DNA from: Leifsonia williamsii
GTDB taxonomy: Bacteria; Actinomycetota; Actinomycetes; Actinomycetales; Microbacteriaceae
Assembly (NCBI RefSeq): GCF_030433685.1
Contig: NZ_JAROCF010000001.1
Location: forward strand, 1,612,001 to 1,676,000
Direction: 5' to 3'
DNA: 64,000 nt
Made by a program: the position numbers and the translations under genes. This document shows, piece after piece, positions 44,848 through 53,512 of this stretch; within the stretch, counting starts at the first letter, position 1, and each line of letters begins with the position of its first letter. The notes under the pieces are model-generated. The model was not told the origin of the DNA and did not search any database. It saw only the letters and a program-made list of their open reading frames with translations.

Positions 44848-46833
44848 TCAGACGAGGAGCTGGTGCTTCGCGAGGTCGCGGTAGAGGGGCGTGGAGGCGA
44901 CCAGTTCCGAGTGCGTGCCCACGCCGACGACGCGGCCGTGGTCGAGCACCACGATCTGGTCGGAGTCGACGACGGTGGAGAGCCGGTGGGCGATGACCAG
45001 CAGAGTGCGGTCCTCCGCGACGGCGTCGATGGCCTCCCGCATCAGCTGCTCGTTGCGGCCGTCGAGGCTCGACGTCGACTCGTCGAGCAGCAGCACCGGC
45101 GGCGCGGCGAGCAGCGCGCGGGCGATGGCGAGGCGCTGGCGCTCGCCGCCGGAGAGCATGATGCCGTCCTCGCCGACCGGGGCGTCGAGACCCTGGTCGC
45201 TGCGCTCCAGCACCTCGGTGAGGTTGACCGCGTGGAGCACGTCGACGCACTGCGCGTCGGTCGCGTCGGGCGCGGCCAGCGTGAGGTTGTCGCGTAGCGA
45301 GCCCGCGAGCACCGGCGCGTCCTGCTCGACGTAGCCGAGCTGGGAGCGGAGGGCGACGCGGTCCAGGCTGCGCACGTCCAGGCCGCCGAAGCGCACCTCC
45401 CCGGAGGTCGGGTCGTAGAAGCGCTCGATCAGCGCCAGGATGGTCGACTTGCCCGCGCCGGACGGCCCCACCAGCGCCGTGCGCTTGCCGCGCGGGACGG
45501 TGAAGCTGACGCCGTGGAGCACGCCGGAGGGGCGCGCGTCGTCGCTGTCGCGGCCGAGCCCGGCCGCCGCCTCCGCCTCGGCCACGACGTCGCTGCCCGT
45601 GAGCGCCTCGAACGCGAGACGCTCGGCGGTGGGCTCTGCGGGGGGAGCGGCGGGCGCGGATCGCGCCTCGTCGGCGGCCTCCTCGTCCGGCGCGGCGTGC
45701 TCCGGGTAGGCGAAGTGCACATCGGCGAACTCGATCGCGGGCGCCTCGGGAGCGAGGCTCTCGTTGGCCGCGCCGACCGTCATGCCGAGCGGGGCGATCT
45801 CGCGGTCGCGCTGGTCCTCGGTCGGCAGGTCGAGGATCTCCTGGATGCGGCCCAGCGCGCCGAGCGCCGAGTTGACCGCGGCGATGGCGCCGAACGCCTG
45901 ACCGAGCGGCAGGATCATCATGAACAGGAACAGGATGAAGGCGACCAGGTTCGCGACCGTGATGTCGCCCGCCGCCACGCGGAAGCCGCCGACGCCGAGC
46001 ACGACCAGGAACGACACCTGCATCGCGATGCCGGCGACGGGCACGACCAGCGCGGAGATCTTCGCGACCCGGATGCCCATGCGGTAGGCGCCGGTCGCGT
46101 CCTCGTCGACCGCCGCGATCTCGCGCTCGGTCGCGTTCGCGGCGCGGATCGTGCGCACCGAGCTGATGGCCCGCTCCACCGCCGCCGCCAGGTCGCCGAC
46201 CTTGGTCTGCGCCTTCTGGCTGGCGACGCGGATGCGGCCCGAGAGGAGGGTGACGACCACGATCGAGACGGCCACGACGAGCACGGTCAGGCCGAGCAGG
46301 ACCGGGTCGATGATGAGCATCGCGATCAGCGCGCCGACGAACGTCAGTGCGCCGCCGATCGCCTCCACGAGACCCTGGGTGAGCACCGCGCGCAGCAGCG
46401 TGGTGTCCGAGCCGACGCGGGAGACGAGGTCGCCGGTGCGGCGGGTGTCGAACTCGCTGATCGGGAGGCGGAGCATGCGCCCGACGAGCCGCCGCCGTGA
46501 CGACAGCACCACGCCCTCCCCGGTGCGCTGCAGCAGGTAGTGCTGATAGCCGGAGATCAGGCCGCTCACGACGACGAGCGCGACCAGCCCCCAGACCAGC
46601 GCGCCCAGCGGCTCGCCCTTGCCGACGATGTCGATGACCTGGCTCACCAGCAGCGGCTGCGCGAGGCTCGCGGCGGCGCCCAGGACGCTGAGCACGACGA
46701 CGACTGCGAGCACGCCGCGATGCTCGAACAGGTAGGGGAGGAGCTGGCTGAACCGGGCGCGGGGACCGGCGTCGTCGGTGCGCCGGGAGAAGGGAGAGCG
46801 GCGCCGGGCGGGCGCGGAGTGCGTGGTGCTCAT
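44848..46833 (-). CDS. ABC exporter, fused permease and ATPase
   Basis: 661 residues: six membrane helices (about 30-325), then an ATPase domain with Walker A GPSGAGKST, signature LSGGERQR, Walker B VLLLDESTSSLD and H-loop IAHRLST. An unusual acidic/Ala-rich insertion of about 65 residues sits between the A-loop strand (FAYPEHAAP) and the strand before Walker A. A homodimer, or half of a pair, exporting lipids, peptides or drugs; substrate unknown. Converges with pckG. Confidence 0.93.
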   Translation of the reverse strand: MSTTHSAPARRRSPFSRRTDDAGPRARFSQLLPYLFEHRGVLAVVVVLSVLGAAASLAQPLLVSQVIDIVGKGEPLGALVWGLVALVVVSGLISGYQHYLLQRTGEGVVLSSRRRLVGRMLRLPISEFDTRRTGDLVSRVGSDTTLLRAVLTQGLVEAIGGALTFVGALIAMLIIDPVLLGLTVLVVAVSIVVVTLLSGRIRVASQKAQTKVGDLAAAVERAISSVRTIRAANATEREIAAVDEDATGAYRMGIRVAKISALVVPVAGIAMQVSFLVVLGVGGFRVAAGDITVANLVAFILFLFMMILPLGQAFGAIAAVNSALGALGRIQEILDLPTEDQRDREIAPLGMTVGAANESLAPEAPAIEFADVHFAYPEHAAPDEEAADEARSAPAAPPAEPTAERLAFEALTGSDVVAEAEAAAGLGRDSDDARPSGVLHGVSFTVPRGKRTALVGPSGAGKSTILALIERFYDPTSGEVRFGGLDVRSLDRVALRSQLGYVEQDAPVLAGSLRDNLTLAAPDATDAQCVDVLHAVNLTEVLERSDQGLDAPVGEDGIMLSGGERQRLAIARALLAAPPVLLLDESTSSLDGRNEQLMREAIDAVAEDRTLLVIAHRLSTVVDSDQIVVLDHGRVVGVGTHSELVASTPLYRDLAKHQLLV

Positions 46834-46919
46834 GCATCGACCGTACGTCCTCCGTGCTGCCGGTTCGCTGGAAGATCCGCCCTGGAGCGTGTCGGAGGTC
46901 GCGGCTACGCTTGCGAACT

Positions 46920-47846
46920 ATGCCGACGCCCGTCATCGCCGCCTCCGCCCTGGTCAAGAAGTACAAGGACTTCCCGGCGGTCGACGGCATCAGCTTCGAG
47001 GTGGAGCCGGGGGAGTCGTTCGGGCTCCTCGGGCCGAACGGGGCCGGCAAGTCGACGACGATGCGGATGATCGGGGCGGTCTCCACCCGCACCTCCGGCG
47101 AGCTCAGCATCCTCGGGCTCGACCCCGACCGGTACGGGCCCGAGATCCGGTCGCAGCTCGGCGTCGTGCCCCAGGCCGACAACCTCGACACCGAGCTGCG
47201 CGTGCGCGAGAACCTGATCGTCTACGGCCGCTACTTCGGCCTCCCCGGGGCGCGTGTGCGGGCGCGCGCCGACGAGCTGCTGGCGTTCGCCCAGCTCGAG
47301 GACAAGGCCAAGGCGAAGGTCGACGACCTCTCCGGCGGCATGAAGCGGCGCCTCACCATCGCACGCGCGCTCATCAACGACCCGCGCATCCTGCTGCTCG
47401 ACGAGCCGACCACCGGGCTCGACCCGCAGGCCAGGCACATCCTCTGGGACCGCCTCTTCCGGCTCAAAGAGCAGGGCACGACCCTCGTGCTCACCACGCA
47501 CTACATGGACGAGGCCGAGCAGCTCTGCGACCGGCTCGTCGTGGTCGACAAGGGCACGATCATGGCCGAGGGGTCGCCCGCGGCGCTGATCCGCGAGTAC
47601 TCCACCCGCGAGGTGCTGGAGGTGCGGTTCGGCTCCGAGCGCAACGCCGAGGTCGCCGGGCGGCTCGACGGCATCGGCGAGCGGGTGGAGGTGCTGCCCG
47701 ACCGCATCCTCGTCTACAGCGACGACGGCGAGGCCGAGCTCGCGCGCATCACGGACCGCGGCCTCCACCCGCTCACCAGCCTCGTGCGCCGGTCGAGCCT
47801 GGAGGACGTGTTCCTGCGCCTCACCGGACGGAGCCTCATCGAATGA
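46920..47846 (+). CDS. ABC transporter ATP-binding protein (DrrA/NodI type)
   Basis: 308 residues. Walker A GPNGAGKST, Q-loop VVPQADNLD, signature LSGGMKRR, Walker B LLLDEPTTGLD, H-loop TTHYMDEA, then a C-terminal DrrA-like extension. It powers the two ABC-2 permeases encoded next. TACGCT at 46906-46911 lies 8 bases before the ATG, and no ribosome binding site is present, so the message may be leaderless. Overlaps the next gene by 4 bases. Confidence 0.95.
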   Translation: MPTPVIAASALVKKYKDFPAVDGISFEVEPGESFGLLGPNGAGKSTTMRMIGAVSTRTSGELSILGLDPDRYGPEIRSQLGVVPQADNLDTELRVRENLIVYGRYFGLPGARVRARADELLAFAQLEDKAKAKVDDLSGGMKRRLTIARALINDPRILLLDEPTTGLDPQARHILWDRLFRLKEQGTTLVLTTHYMDEAEQLCDRLVVVDKGTIMAEGSPAALIREYSTREVLEVRFGSERNAEVAGRLDGIGERVEVLPDRILVYSDDGEAELARITDRGLHPLTSLVRRSSLEDVFLRLTGRSLIE

Positions 47847-48694
47847 CCGCCGCAGAACCGACCACGCAACGGGAGGACGCGCGGGCGGCGCTCGCCGCGG
47901 CCGTGCGGCCGCGCCGGTTCGGCGCCTGGTATGTGGCGGAGCACCGCTTCCGGGTGATGCGGTCGTACCTCCAGACGCTGCTCTTCACCGGTTTCGGCAA
48001 CCCGCTGGTGTACCTGTTCGCGATGGGCGTCGGGCTCGGCAGCCTGGTGAGCGGCAACCTCGGCCCGAACGCGGTCGACGGCGTGAGCTATCTGACCTTC
48101 GTCGCCCCTGCCCTGCTGTGCACGGCGGCCGTGACGGTGGCCAGCGAGGAGTTCACGTATCCGATCATGCTCGGGTTCAAGTGGAACCCGACCTTCACCG
48201 GCATCAACGCGGCGCCGATCGCGCCCGGCCAGATCATCGATGGCGTCGTCATCGCGGTGATCGCGCGGCTGCTCGGTACGAGCATCGTCTACTACGCCTT
48301 CATGCTGCTGTTCGGGGCTGTGCCAGGGCCGTGGGGCTGGGCGGGCGTGCTCGCGGCGACGCTCGGGGGGCTGGCGTTCGGCGCGCCGATCATGGCGTAC
48401 GTCGCCACCCTCGAGCAGGACACCGGCCAGATCGCGATGCTGATGCGCTTCGTGCTGCTGCCGATGACGCTGTTCTCCGGCACGTTCTTCCCGCTGGAAT
48501 CGATGCCGTGGTTCCTGCAGTGGATCGGCTGGCTGTCGCCACTGTGGCACTCCACCCAGCTCGCGCGCGTGGCGTCGTACGGCGCCGCGGAGCCCGCCTG
48601 GCTGATCGCGCTGCACGTCGTCTACCTGGCCGCGCTCGCCGCCGTCTTCTGGCTGTGGACCCGCCGCATCGCCGCGAGGAGGCTGAACAAGTGA
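47843..48694 (+). CDS. ABC-2 type permease (first)
   Basis: 283 residues, six predicted membrane helices, with PLVYLFAMGVGLGSLV, PALLCTAAVTVASEEFTYPI and FSGTFFPLESMP, the pattern of NodJ/DrrB permeases. Overlaps the ATPase (ATGA) and the following permease (GTGA), so all three are co-translated. A short Ala/Arg-rich cytoplasmic N-terminus. Confidence 0.93.
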   Translation: MTAAEPTTQREDARAALAAAVRPRRFGAWYVAEHRFRVMRSYLQTLLFTGFGNPLVYLFAMGVGLGSLVSGNLGPNAVDGVSYLTFVAPALLCTAAVTVASEEFTYPIMLGFKWNPTFTGINAAPIAPGQIIDGVVIAVIARLLGTSIVYYAFMLLFGAVPGPWGWAGVLAATLGGLAFGAPIMAYVATLEQDTGQIAMLMRFVLLPMTLFSGTFFPLESMPWFLQWIGWLSPLWHSTQLARVASYGAAEPAWLIALHVVYLAALAAVFWLWTRRIAARRLNK

Positions 48695-49521
48695 CCGCGA
48701 CCGACGACCGCCTGGTGGCCACGGTCACCCACGGCCGCCCTCTGCGCGCCCTCTACGCGGGCAACGCGCGCTCGGTGATGCAGCGCGGCTGGTTCGCGAC
48801 CCGCAGCACGACCTGGGCCGTGATCGCCTCCGGTTTCTTCGAGCCGATCTTCTACCTCCTCTCGCTCGGCATCGGCTTCGGTGCGCTCGTCGGCACGGTG
48901 ACGACCGAGAGCGGGCAGCAGGTGCCGTATGCGGCCTTCATCGCGCCCGCGCTGCTCGCGACGGCCGCGATGAACGGCGCGGTCTACGACTCCACCTGGA
49001 ACGTCTTCTTCAAGATGCACTTCGCGAAGCTGTACGAGGGGATGCTCGCCACCTCTCTCGGGCCGCTCGACGTGGCGCTGGGGGAGATCCTGCTGGCGCT
49101 CGCCCGCGGCGCCCTCTATGCGCTGGGCTTCATGCTGGTGATGCAGGCGCTGGGGCTGAACCTGTCGTGGTGGGCGCTGCTGGCCCTGCCGGCGGTGCTG
49201 CTGATCGCGTTCGGCTTCGCGAGCTTCGGGATGGGCATCACGAGCTACATGAAGACGTTCCAGCAGATGGATTGGATCAACTTCATCCTGCTGCCGATGT
49301 TCCTGCTGTCGGCGACCTTCTACCCGATCACGGTGTACCCGGAGCCGATCCAGTGGATCATCCGCGCCCTCCCGCTGTGGCACGGTGTGGAGCTGGTGCG
49401 CGGGCTGACGACCGGCGCGGTCGACCTGGGGATGCTGTGGCACGTGCTCTACTACGTGGTCATGATCACGCTGGGCCTGATCCTGACGACCCGCCGCCTC
49501 CGCGCCCTCTTCCTCGACTGA
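48691..49521 (+). CDS. ABC-2 type permease (second)
   Basis: 276 residues, six helices; FFEPIFYLLSLGIGFGALVG, PALLATAAMNGAVYDSTWNV, LSATFYPITVYPEPIQW. It is a paralogue of the first permease and probably forms a heterodimer with it. GTG start overlaps the previous stop. Followed by a hairpin at 49543. Confidence 0.93.
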   Translation: MTATDDRLVATVTHGRPLRALYAGNARSVMQRGWFATRSTTWAVIASGFFEPIFYLLSLGIGFGALVGTVTTESGQQVPYAAFIAPALLATAAMNGAVYDSTWNVFFKMHFAKLYEGMLATSLGPLDVALGEILLALARGALYALGFMLVMQALGLNLSWWALLALPAVLLIAFGFASFGMGITSYMKTFQQMDWINFILLPMFLLSATFYPITVYPEPIQWIIRALPLWHGVELVRGLTTGAVDLGMLWHVLYYVVMITLGLILTTRRLRALFLD

Positions 49522-49542
49522 ACTCGCGTCGCTGAAAGCAAC

Positions 49543-49597
49543 GAGGGGCGCCGTTCGACCGGAATTCCTGCGGAATGACGACCGAACGACGCCCCTC
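49543..49597. terminator. Bidirectional hairpin between convergent permease and MFS genes
   Basis: Stem GAGGGGCG-C-CGTTCG (49543-49557) with CGAACG-A-CGCCCCTC (49583-49597). It has one C/A mismatch, as in the 1772 hairpin, and an inner hairpin ATTCC/GGAAT. No GAGTACGC core, so it is a different family. Confidence 0.7.
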
Positions 49598-49615
49598 GAC
49601 GCCGGGTGGGACGCG

Positions 49616-51007
49616 TTACGAGACGTTGTCGGTGAACTCCACGTCGCGTGTCTCCTTCGACAGCAGCAGCGCGATCAGCGTCAGCACACCGGCGATCGAC
49701 AGGTAGATGCCGACCCAGACGGTCGAGCCGTGCGCGAGCGTCCACAGCCAGACCGCGATGGTCGGCGCGACGGCCGCGCCCAGCACGCTGGAGAGGTTGT
49801 AGGCGATCGCCGAGCCGGTGTAGCGCACGTTGGTCGGGAACAGCTCCGGCAGCTCCGCGCCCATCGGGCCGAAGGTGAGGCCCATCAGCGTGAAGCCGAT
49901 GATGAGCAGCGCCATCGTGCCGACGAAGCCGCCGCCGAACAGCGGGACGAACAGGAGGCCGAACACGATGATCCCGAGCGTCACCCAGATCAGCGTCTTG
50001 CGGCGGCCGAAGCGCTCGGCGAGCGGGCCGGCGACCAGCGTGAAGATGCCGAAGAACACGACGCCGACGATCAGCATGAGCAGGAAGTCGTTGCGGCTGT
50101 AGCCGAGGCCGGGCACGAACGCCGCCGGGTCGAACGGCTTGCCTGCCTTCTCCGCCGCCGCCTGGGCGACGTCGACCTTCGCGGCCGTGGTGCCGTAGGT
50201 CAGCGTGAACGCGGTCATCAGGTAGAACAGCACGTAGGTGGCCAGCATGATGAACGTGCCGAGGACGATCTGGTACCAGCTGGTCTTGAAGACGCGCGCG
50301 AGCGGCAGCTTGGCGACCTCGCCGGTGTCGACGACCTTCTGGAACGCCGGGGTCTCGACCAGCTTGAGCCGCACGTACAGCCCCACGATGACGAGCACGG
50401 CGCTCAGCAGGAACGGGATGCGCCAGCCCCAGGCGGCGAAGTCCTCGGGCGAGATGGTCAGGCTGAGGACGAGGAACAGCAGGTTCGCGACGATGAAGCC
50501 GATCGGCGCGCCGAGCTGCGGGAAGGTGCCGTAGATGGCGCGCTTGCCGGCCGGGGCGTTCTCGGTGGCGAGGAGGGCCGCGCCGCTCCATTCGCCGCCG
50601 AGGCCGAGGCCCTGGCAGAAGCGCATCACGACGAGGAGGAACGGGGCCCAGAACTCCCAGCCGGGGACCTGCGCGGTCGGCAGGCAGCCGATCAGCACGG
50701 TCGCGATGCCCATGGTGAGCAGGGAGCCGACGAGCGTGCCCTTGCGGCCGATGCGGTCGCCGAAGTGGCCGAACAGGATCGATCCGACCGGGCGGGCGAT
50801 GAAGGCCACGCCGAAGACGGCGAACGACGCGAGGAGCGCGGTGGTCGGGTCGTCGTTGGTGAAGAACAGGGCGGGGAAGACGAGGACCGCCGCGGTGGCG
50901 TAGACGTAGAAGTCGTAGAACTCGATCGAGGTGCCGATGAGGCTGGCGAGGATGACGCGGCCGCGCGTGTTTGCGGGGGCGGGGGTGACGGAGGCCGTCG
51001 TAGACAT
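49616..51007 (-). CDS. MFS transporter, metabolite:H+ symporter (MHS) family
   Basis: 463 residues, 12 helices. Signature of the MHS group: SLIGTSIEFYDFYVYATAAV, GHFGDRIGRKGTLV, RFCQGLGLGGEWSGAALLA, and the second-half loop ERFGRRK. Members take up organic acids, shikimate, proline or betaine with protons; substrate not predictable. A loop near residues 280-300 is extended. ATG at 51007. The perfect palindrome GGAACGTTCC lies 28 bases upstream. Confidence 0.9.
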   Translation of the reverse strand: MSTTASVTPAPANTRGRVILASLIGTSIEFYDFYVYATAAVLVFPALFFTNDDPTTALLASFAVFGVAFIARPVGSILFGHFGDRIGRKGTLVGSLLTMGIATVLIGCLPTAQVPGWEFWAPFLLVVMRFCQGLGLGGEWSGAALLATENAPAGKRAIYGTFPQLGAPIGFIVANLLFLVLSLTISPEDFAAWGWRIPFLLSAVLVIVGLYVRLKLVETPAFQKVVDTGEVAKLPLARVFKTSWYQIVLGTFIMLATYVLFYLMTAFTLTYGTTAAKVDVAQAAAEKAGKPFDPAAFVPGLGYSRNDFLLMLIVGVVFFGIFTLVAGPLAERFGRRKTLIWVTLGIIVFGLLFVPLFGGGFVGTMALLIIGFTLMGLTFGPMGAELPELFPTNVRYTGSAIAYNLSSVLGAAVAPTIAVWLWTLAHGSTVWVGIYLSIAGVLTLIALLLSKETRDVEFTDNVS

Positions 51008-51034
51008 GCGTGTGGGACTTCCGGTGAGCGGATG

Positions 51035-51044
51035 GGAACGTTCC
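51035..51044. promoter_or_regulatory. Palindrome upstream of the MFS gene, possible operator
   Basis: GGAACGTTCC, perfect, flanked by G and GC, resembling LacI-type half-site spacing. No regulator gene adjoins it, so function is a guess. Confidence 0.3.
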
Positions 51045-51152
51045 GCGCGGCGCCGGCGTCGGTCGGGCGTGCGGGCGCGGGGCGGTGAGAAGTGGATGGG
51101 CGCTTGTGGCGCACCCTCCAGCCTAAGCGATCCTGCTGGCTAGGCTGACCCC

Positions 51153-51581
51153 ATGGATACTCTCTTCTCGGTCCTGCATGTGGTGTCCGCCGTGTTCATC
51201 GTCGGACCGATGGCGATCCTGCCGATGACCGCGATGCGCGCGGTGCGGGCGGGCAACGCCGATCAGGTGGGGGTGCTGGCGAAGTCGACCAACCTCACCT
51301 CCCTGCTGTCGCTGCTCGTGATCGTGTTCGGTTTCGGCGCCATGAGCCTGGCCGACAAGAAGTACGACCTCAGCATCACGACGCCGTGGATCCTGTGGTC
51401 GCTGATCCTCTACGCGGTCGCCCTCGCGCTGACCCTGTTCCTCGTGGTGCCGACGATGCGCCGCGCGGCCGAGGCGCTGCGCGAGGGCACCGCCTCCCGC
51501 TACCCGGCGATCGCCGCCGGCTCGGGAGTGGCGACGCTGCTCCTGGTGGCGGTCGTCGTGCTCATGGTCTGGAAGCCGTAG
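51153..51581 (+). CDS. DUF2269-like small integral membrane protein
   Basis: 142 residues with four hydrophobic helices (about 4-22, 47-65, 78-100, 118-140). LFSVLHVVSAVFIVGPMAIL resembles DUF2269 proteins of unknown function. TAGGCT (51140-51145) sits 7 bases before the ATG with no ribosome binding site, so it is probably leaderless. A short gap separates it from the ArsR operon promoter. Confidence 0.75.
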   Translation: MDTLFSVLHVVSAVFIVGPMAILPMTAMRAVRAGNADQVGVLAKSTNLTSLLSLLVIVFGFGAMSLADKKYDLSITTPWILWSLILYAVALALTLFLVVPTMRRAAEALREGTASRYPAIAAGSGVATLLLVAVVVLMVWKP

Positions 51582-51593
51582 CCGGATCCGCTC

Positions 51594-51643
51594 TTGACGG
51601 ATGCGGCGCACGCTCGTACCGTTGTATTCAACAATCTGGTTGA
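51594..51643 (+). promoter_or_regulatory. Promoter and candidate ArsR operator
   Basis: TTGACG (51594-51599), a 17-base spacer and TACCGT (51617-51622). Over the predicted start site lie GTTG-TATT-CAAC (51621-51632) and TCAAC-N6-GTTGA (51628-51643), overlapping inverted repeats suited to a dimeric ArsR repressor made by the next gene. Confidence 0.6.
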
Positions 51644-51661
51644 TCAAGGAAGTGGTTGACA

Positions 51662-52003
51662 ATGGTGGACGAGGAGGCGCTCGACAGAGCGTTCTCGGCA
51701 CTGGCCGATCCGGTGCGACGGGCGATGGTCGCCCGCCTGAGCCGGGGCCCCGCGACGGTGAACGAGCTGGCCGGGCCGTTCGACATCACGCTGCAGGCGG
51801 TCTCCCGCCACATCGGCGTGCTGGAGGCGGCAGGGCTGGTCACCCGCACCCGCGAGGGGCAGCGTCGGCCCGTCCACCTGGAGGCGGCGGCGCTCGAGCG
51901 CCTCACCTCCTGGATCGACCGCTACCGGCTGGAGGCGGAGTCGCGCTATCGGCGGCTCGACGCCCTGCTGGCGGAGGATCGGCCACCGAACAAGGAGAAG
52001 TGA
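51662..52003 (+). CDS. ArsR family transcriptional regulator
   Basis: 113 residues, winged helix: LADPVRRAMVARLSRGPATV, NELAGPFDITLQAVSRHIGV, LEAAGLVTRTREGQ. No metal-binding cysteine pair, and the partner is an SRPBCC protein two bases downstream, the frequent ArsR/AHSA1 pairing. The ATG at 51662 follows AAGGAAGTGG; the TTG at 51656 is rejected. Probably autoregulated through the inverted repeats ahead of it. Confidence 0.92.
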   Translation: MVDEEALDRAFSALADPVRRAMVARLSRGPATVNELAGPFDITLQAVSRHIGVLEAAGLVTRTREGQRRPVHLEAAALERLTSWIDRYRLEAESRYRRLDALLAEDRPPNKEK

Positions 52004-52005
52004 TC

Positions 52006-52485
52006 ATGAGCAACGCCGTCGTCATCGATGCCGTCCCCGGCACCTCCTACGCCGACATCACGCGCGAGTTCGACGCCCCTGTCGAGGCCGTCTTCCGCGC
52101 CCACGCCGACCGCGAGCTGTTCGCCCGCTGGATCGGCCCCCGCGACCTCGCCACGAGAGTGACGGAGTGGGACTTCCGCACCGGCGGCGACTACGCCTAC
52201 GAGCAGCGCGACGCCGACGGCGTGTACGCCTTCCGGGGCGTCATCCACTCCGTGGTCGAGAACGAGCTGATCATCCAGACCTTCGAGTGGCTGGGGGCGC
52301 CGGGGGAGGTCAGCCTCGACCGGATGCGGTTCGAGGCGCTGCCGGACGGCCGCTCGCGGCTGGTCAGCCGGTCGGTCATGACCTCTCGCGAAGCGCTGGA
52401 GGCGATGATCTCCTCCGGCATGGAGGTCGGCGTGACAGAGGGCTACGACAAGCTGGACGAGCTGCTGCGCGGGGAGTTGTCGTGA
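52006..52485 (+). CDS. SRPBCC/AHSA1-type protein
   Basis: 159 residues. ITREFDAPVEAVFRAHADRE, LFARWIGPRD and the C-terminal SGMEVGVTEGYDKLDELL are typical of the activator-of-Hsp90-like SRPBCC family, which has a hydrophobic ligand pocket. Commonly paired with ArsR regulators. ATG at 52006, overlapping nothing but only 2 bases after ArsR. Ligand unknown. Confidence 0.9.
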   Translation: MSNAVVIDAVPGTSYADITREFDAPVEAVFRAHADRELFARWIGPRDLATRVTEWDFRTGGDYAYEQRDADGVYAFRGVIHSVVENELIIQTFEWLGAPGEVSLDRMRFEALPDGRSRLVSRSVMTSREALEAMISSGMEVGVTEGYDKLDELLRGELS

Positions 52486-53099
52486 CCCGCGTGGTCGCGG
52501 ACATCACCGTCTCGCTCGACGGGTATGTCACCGGGCCGGGCGCCGGTCCCGGCAACGGTCTCGGGGACGGCGGGGAGCCCCTCCACGAGTGGGTGTTCTC
52601 CGACGATCCCGCGGACCAGCAGCTGTTGGCCGAGGGCAACGCGCGTTCCGGCGCCGTGCTCATGGGCCGGCACCTGTTCGACGTCATCGACGCCCCGGAC
52701 GGCTGGAGCGACGAGCTCGGCTACGGCGCCCGCGAGGTCGGAAGACCGCCGTTCGTCGTGGTGACGGGTGCGCCCCCGGAGCACGTGCGCCTGACGGAGC
52801 TCGACTGGACCTTCGTCACCACGGGTCTCGCCGACGCCGTCGCGGTCGCGCGGGAACGTGTGGCCGCGGCGTCGGCCGAGAGCGGCCGCGACCTCGACGT
52901 CGTCCTGATGGGCGGCGGCGCCCTCGTCGGCTCGGCGGTCGCCGCCGGGCTGGTCGAGACGCTGAGCCTGCACCTGGCCCCCGTCATCCTCGGCTCCGGC
53001 ACGCCTCTGTTCACGGAGGGGGCGCCGCTGCGACGATTGCGGCAGCGCTCGGTGCTCGTCACCTCCACGGCGACGCACCTGACCTACGACGTGCTCTGA
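52482..53099 (+). CDS. Dihydrofolate reductase-like protein (RibD C-terminal domain family)
   Basis: 205 residues; ADITVSLDGYVTGPG, SGAVLMGRHLFDVI, VVLMGGGALVGSAVAAGLV and HLAPVILGSGTPLF are the NADPH-binding features of the RibD-C/DHFR-like family. Substrate unknown; the true riboflavin genes are separate (54-57 kb). GTG start overlaps the SRPBCC stop. The last bases begin a 14-bp tandem repeat. Confidence 0.88.
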   Translation: MTRVVADITVSLDGYVTGPGAGPGNGLGDGGEPLHEWVFSDDPADQQLLAEGNARSGAVLMGRHLFDVIDAPDGWSDELGYGAREVGRPPFVVVTGAPPEHVRLTELDWTFVTTGLADAVAVARERVAAASAESGRDLDVVLMGGGALVGSAVAAGLVETLSLHLAPVILGSGTPLFTEGAPLRRLRQRSVLVTSTATHLTYDVL

Positions 53100-53143
53100 G
53101 CGACGTGCTCTGAGCGACGTGCTCTGAGCGACGTGCTCCGAGC
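53088..53143. repeat. Four tandem 14-bp repeats carrying the stop codon
   Basis: GACGTGCTCTGAGC four times (the last with CTCC). The first copy is the final codons plus TGA of the reductase-like gene; the others lie in the gap before the next gene. Confidence 0.95.
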
Positions 53144-53161
53144 CCGTCGGAGAGGGGGATC

Positions 53162-53512
53162 ATGGCGGACGAATCCGAGATCGAACGCATCCTGGCGGCC
53201 AACCGGTACCTGGTGCTGGCGACGACGGGAGGCGCGGGCGACCCGTGGGCGACCCCGGTGTTCTTCGCGCCGCTGCGCTCGGAGGGAGGGAGCGTGGATC
53301 GCCTCTGCTGGGTCTCGTCGCCGGAGAGCGACGGCGAGGTGCTCGCGGCTCTCGACGCGCGACTCCCCGCCGCGAAGCGCCTGGACGCGGACGATCTGCA
53401 CCCCGGCGTGCTCGCCGCCTATGCGGCCCGCATCCGCCGCCGCTACGTGCTCGTTCGCGGCGGCGACCCCGAGTACGGCAACGAGATCGATACGACGATG
53501 GAGGTCCGATGA
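53162..53512 (+). CDS. Pyridoxamine-5'-phosphate-oxidase-like protein, internally shortened
   Basis: 116 residues. The start (RYLVLATTGGAGDPWATPVF, FAPL) and end (RYVLVRGGDPEYGNEIDTTM) match the PNPOx-like FMN-binding split barrel. The middle strand block, normally near an HSRN-type motif and a VVFDSTVP-type strand, is missing after WVSSPES. About 30 residues are absent compared with relatives recalled from memory. It may no longer bind FMN. The stop overlaps the next start (ATGA). Confidence 0.75.
   Translation: MADESEIERILAANRYLVLATTGGAGDPWATPVFFAPLRSEGGSVDRLCWVSSPESDGEVLAALDARLPAAKRLDADDLHPGVLAAYAARIRRRYVLVRGGDPEYGNEIDTTMEVR

Noticed and set aside
52482..53099. Second riboflavin reductase paralogous to ribD
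   Set aside because: It belongs to the broad RibD-C/DHFR-like family but lies in an ArsR operon and lacks the deaminase domain, so a riboflavin role is not supported.
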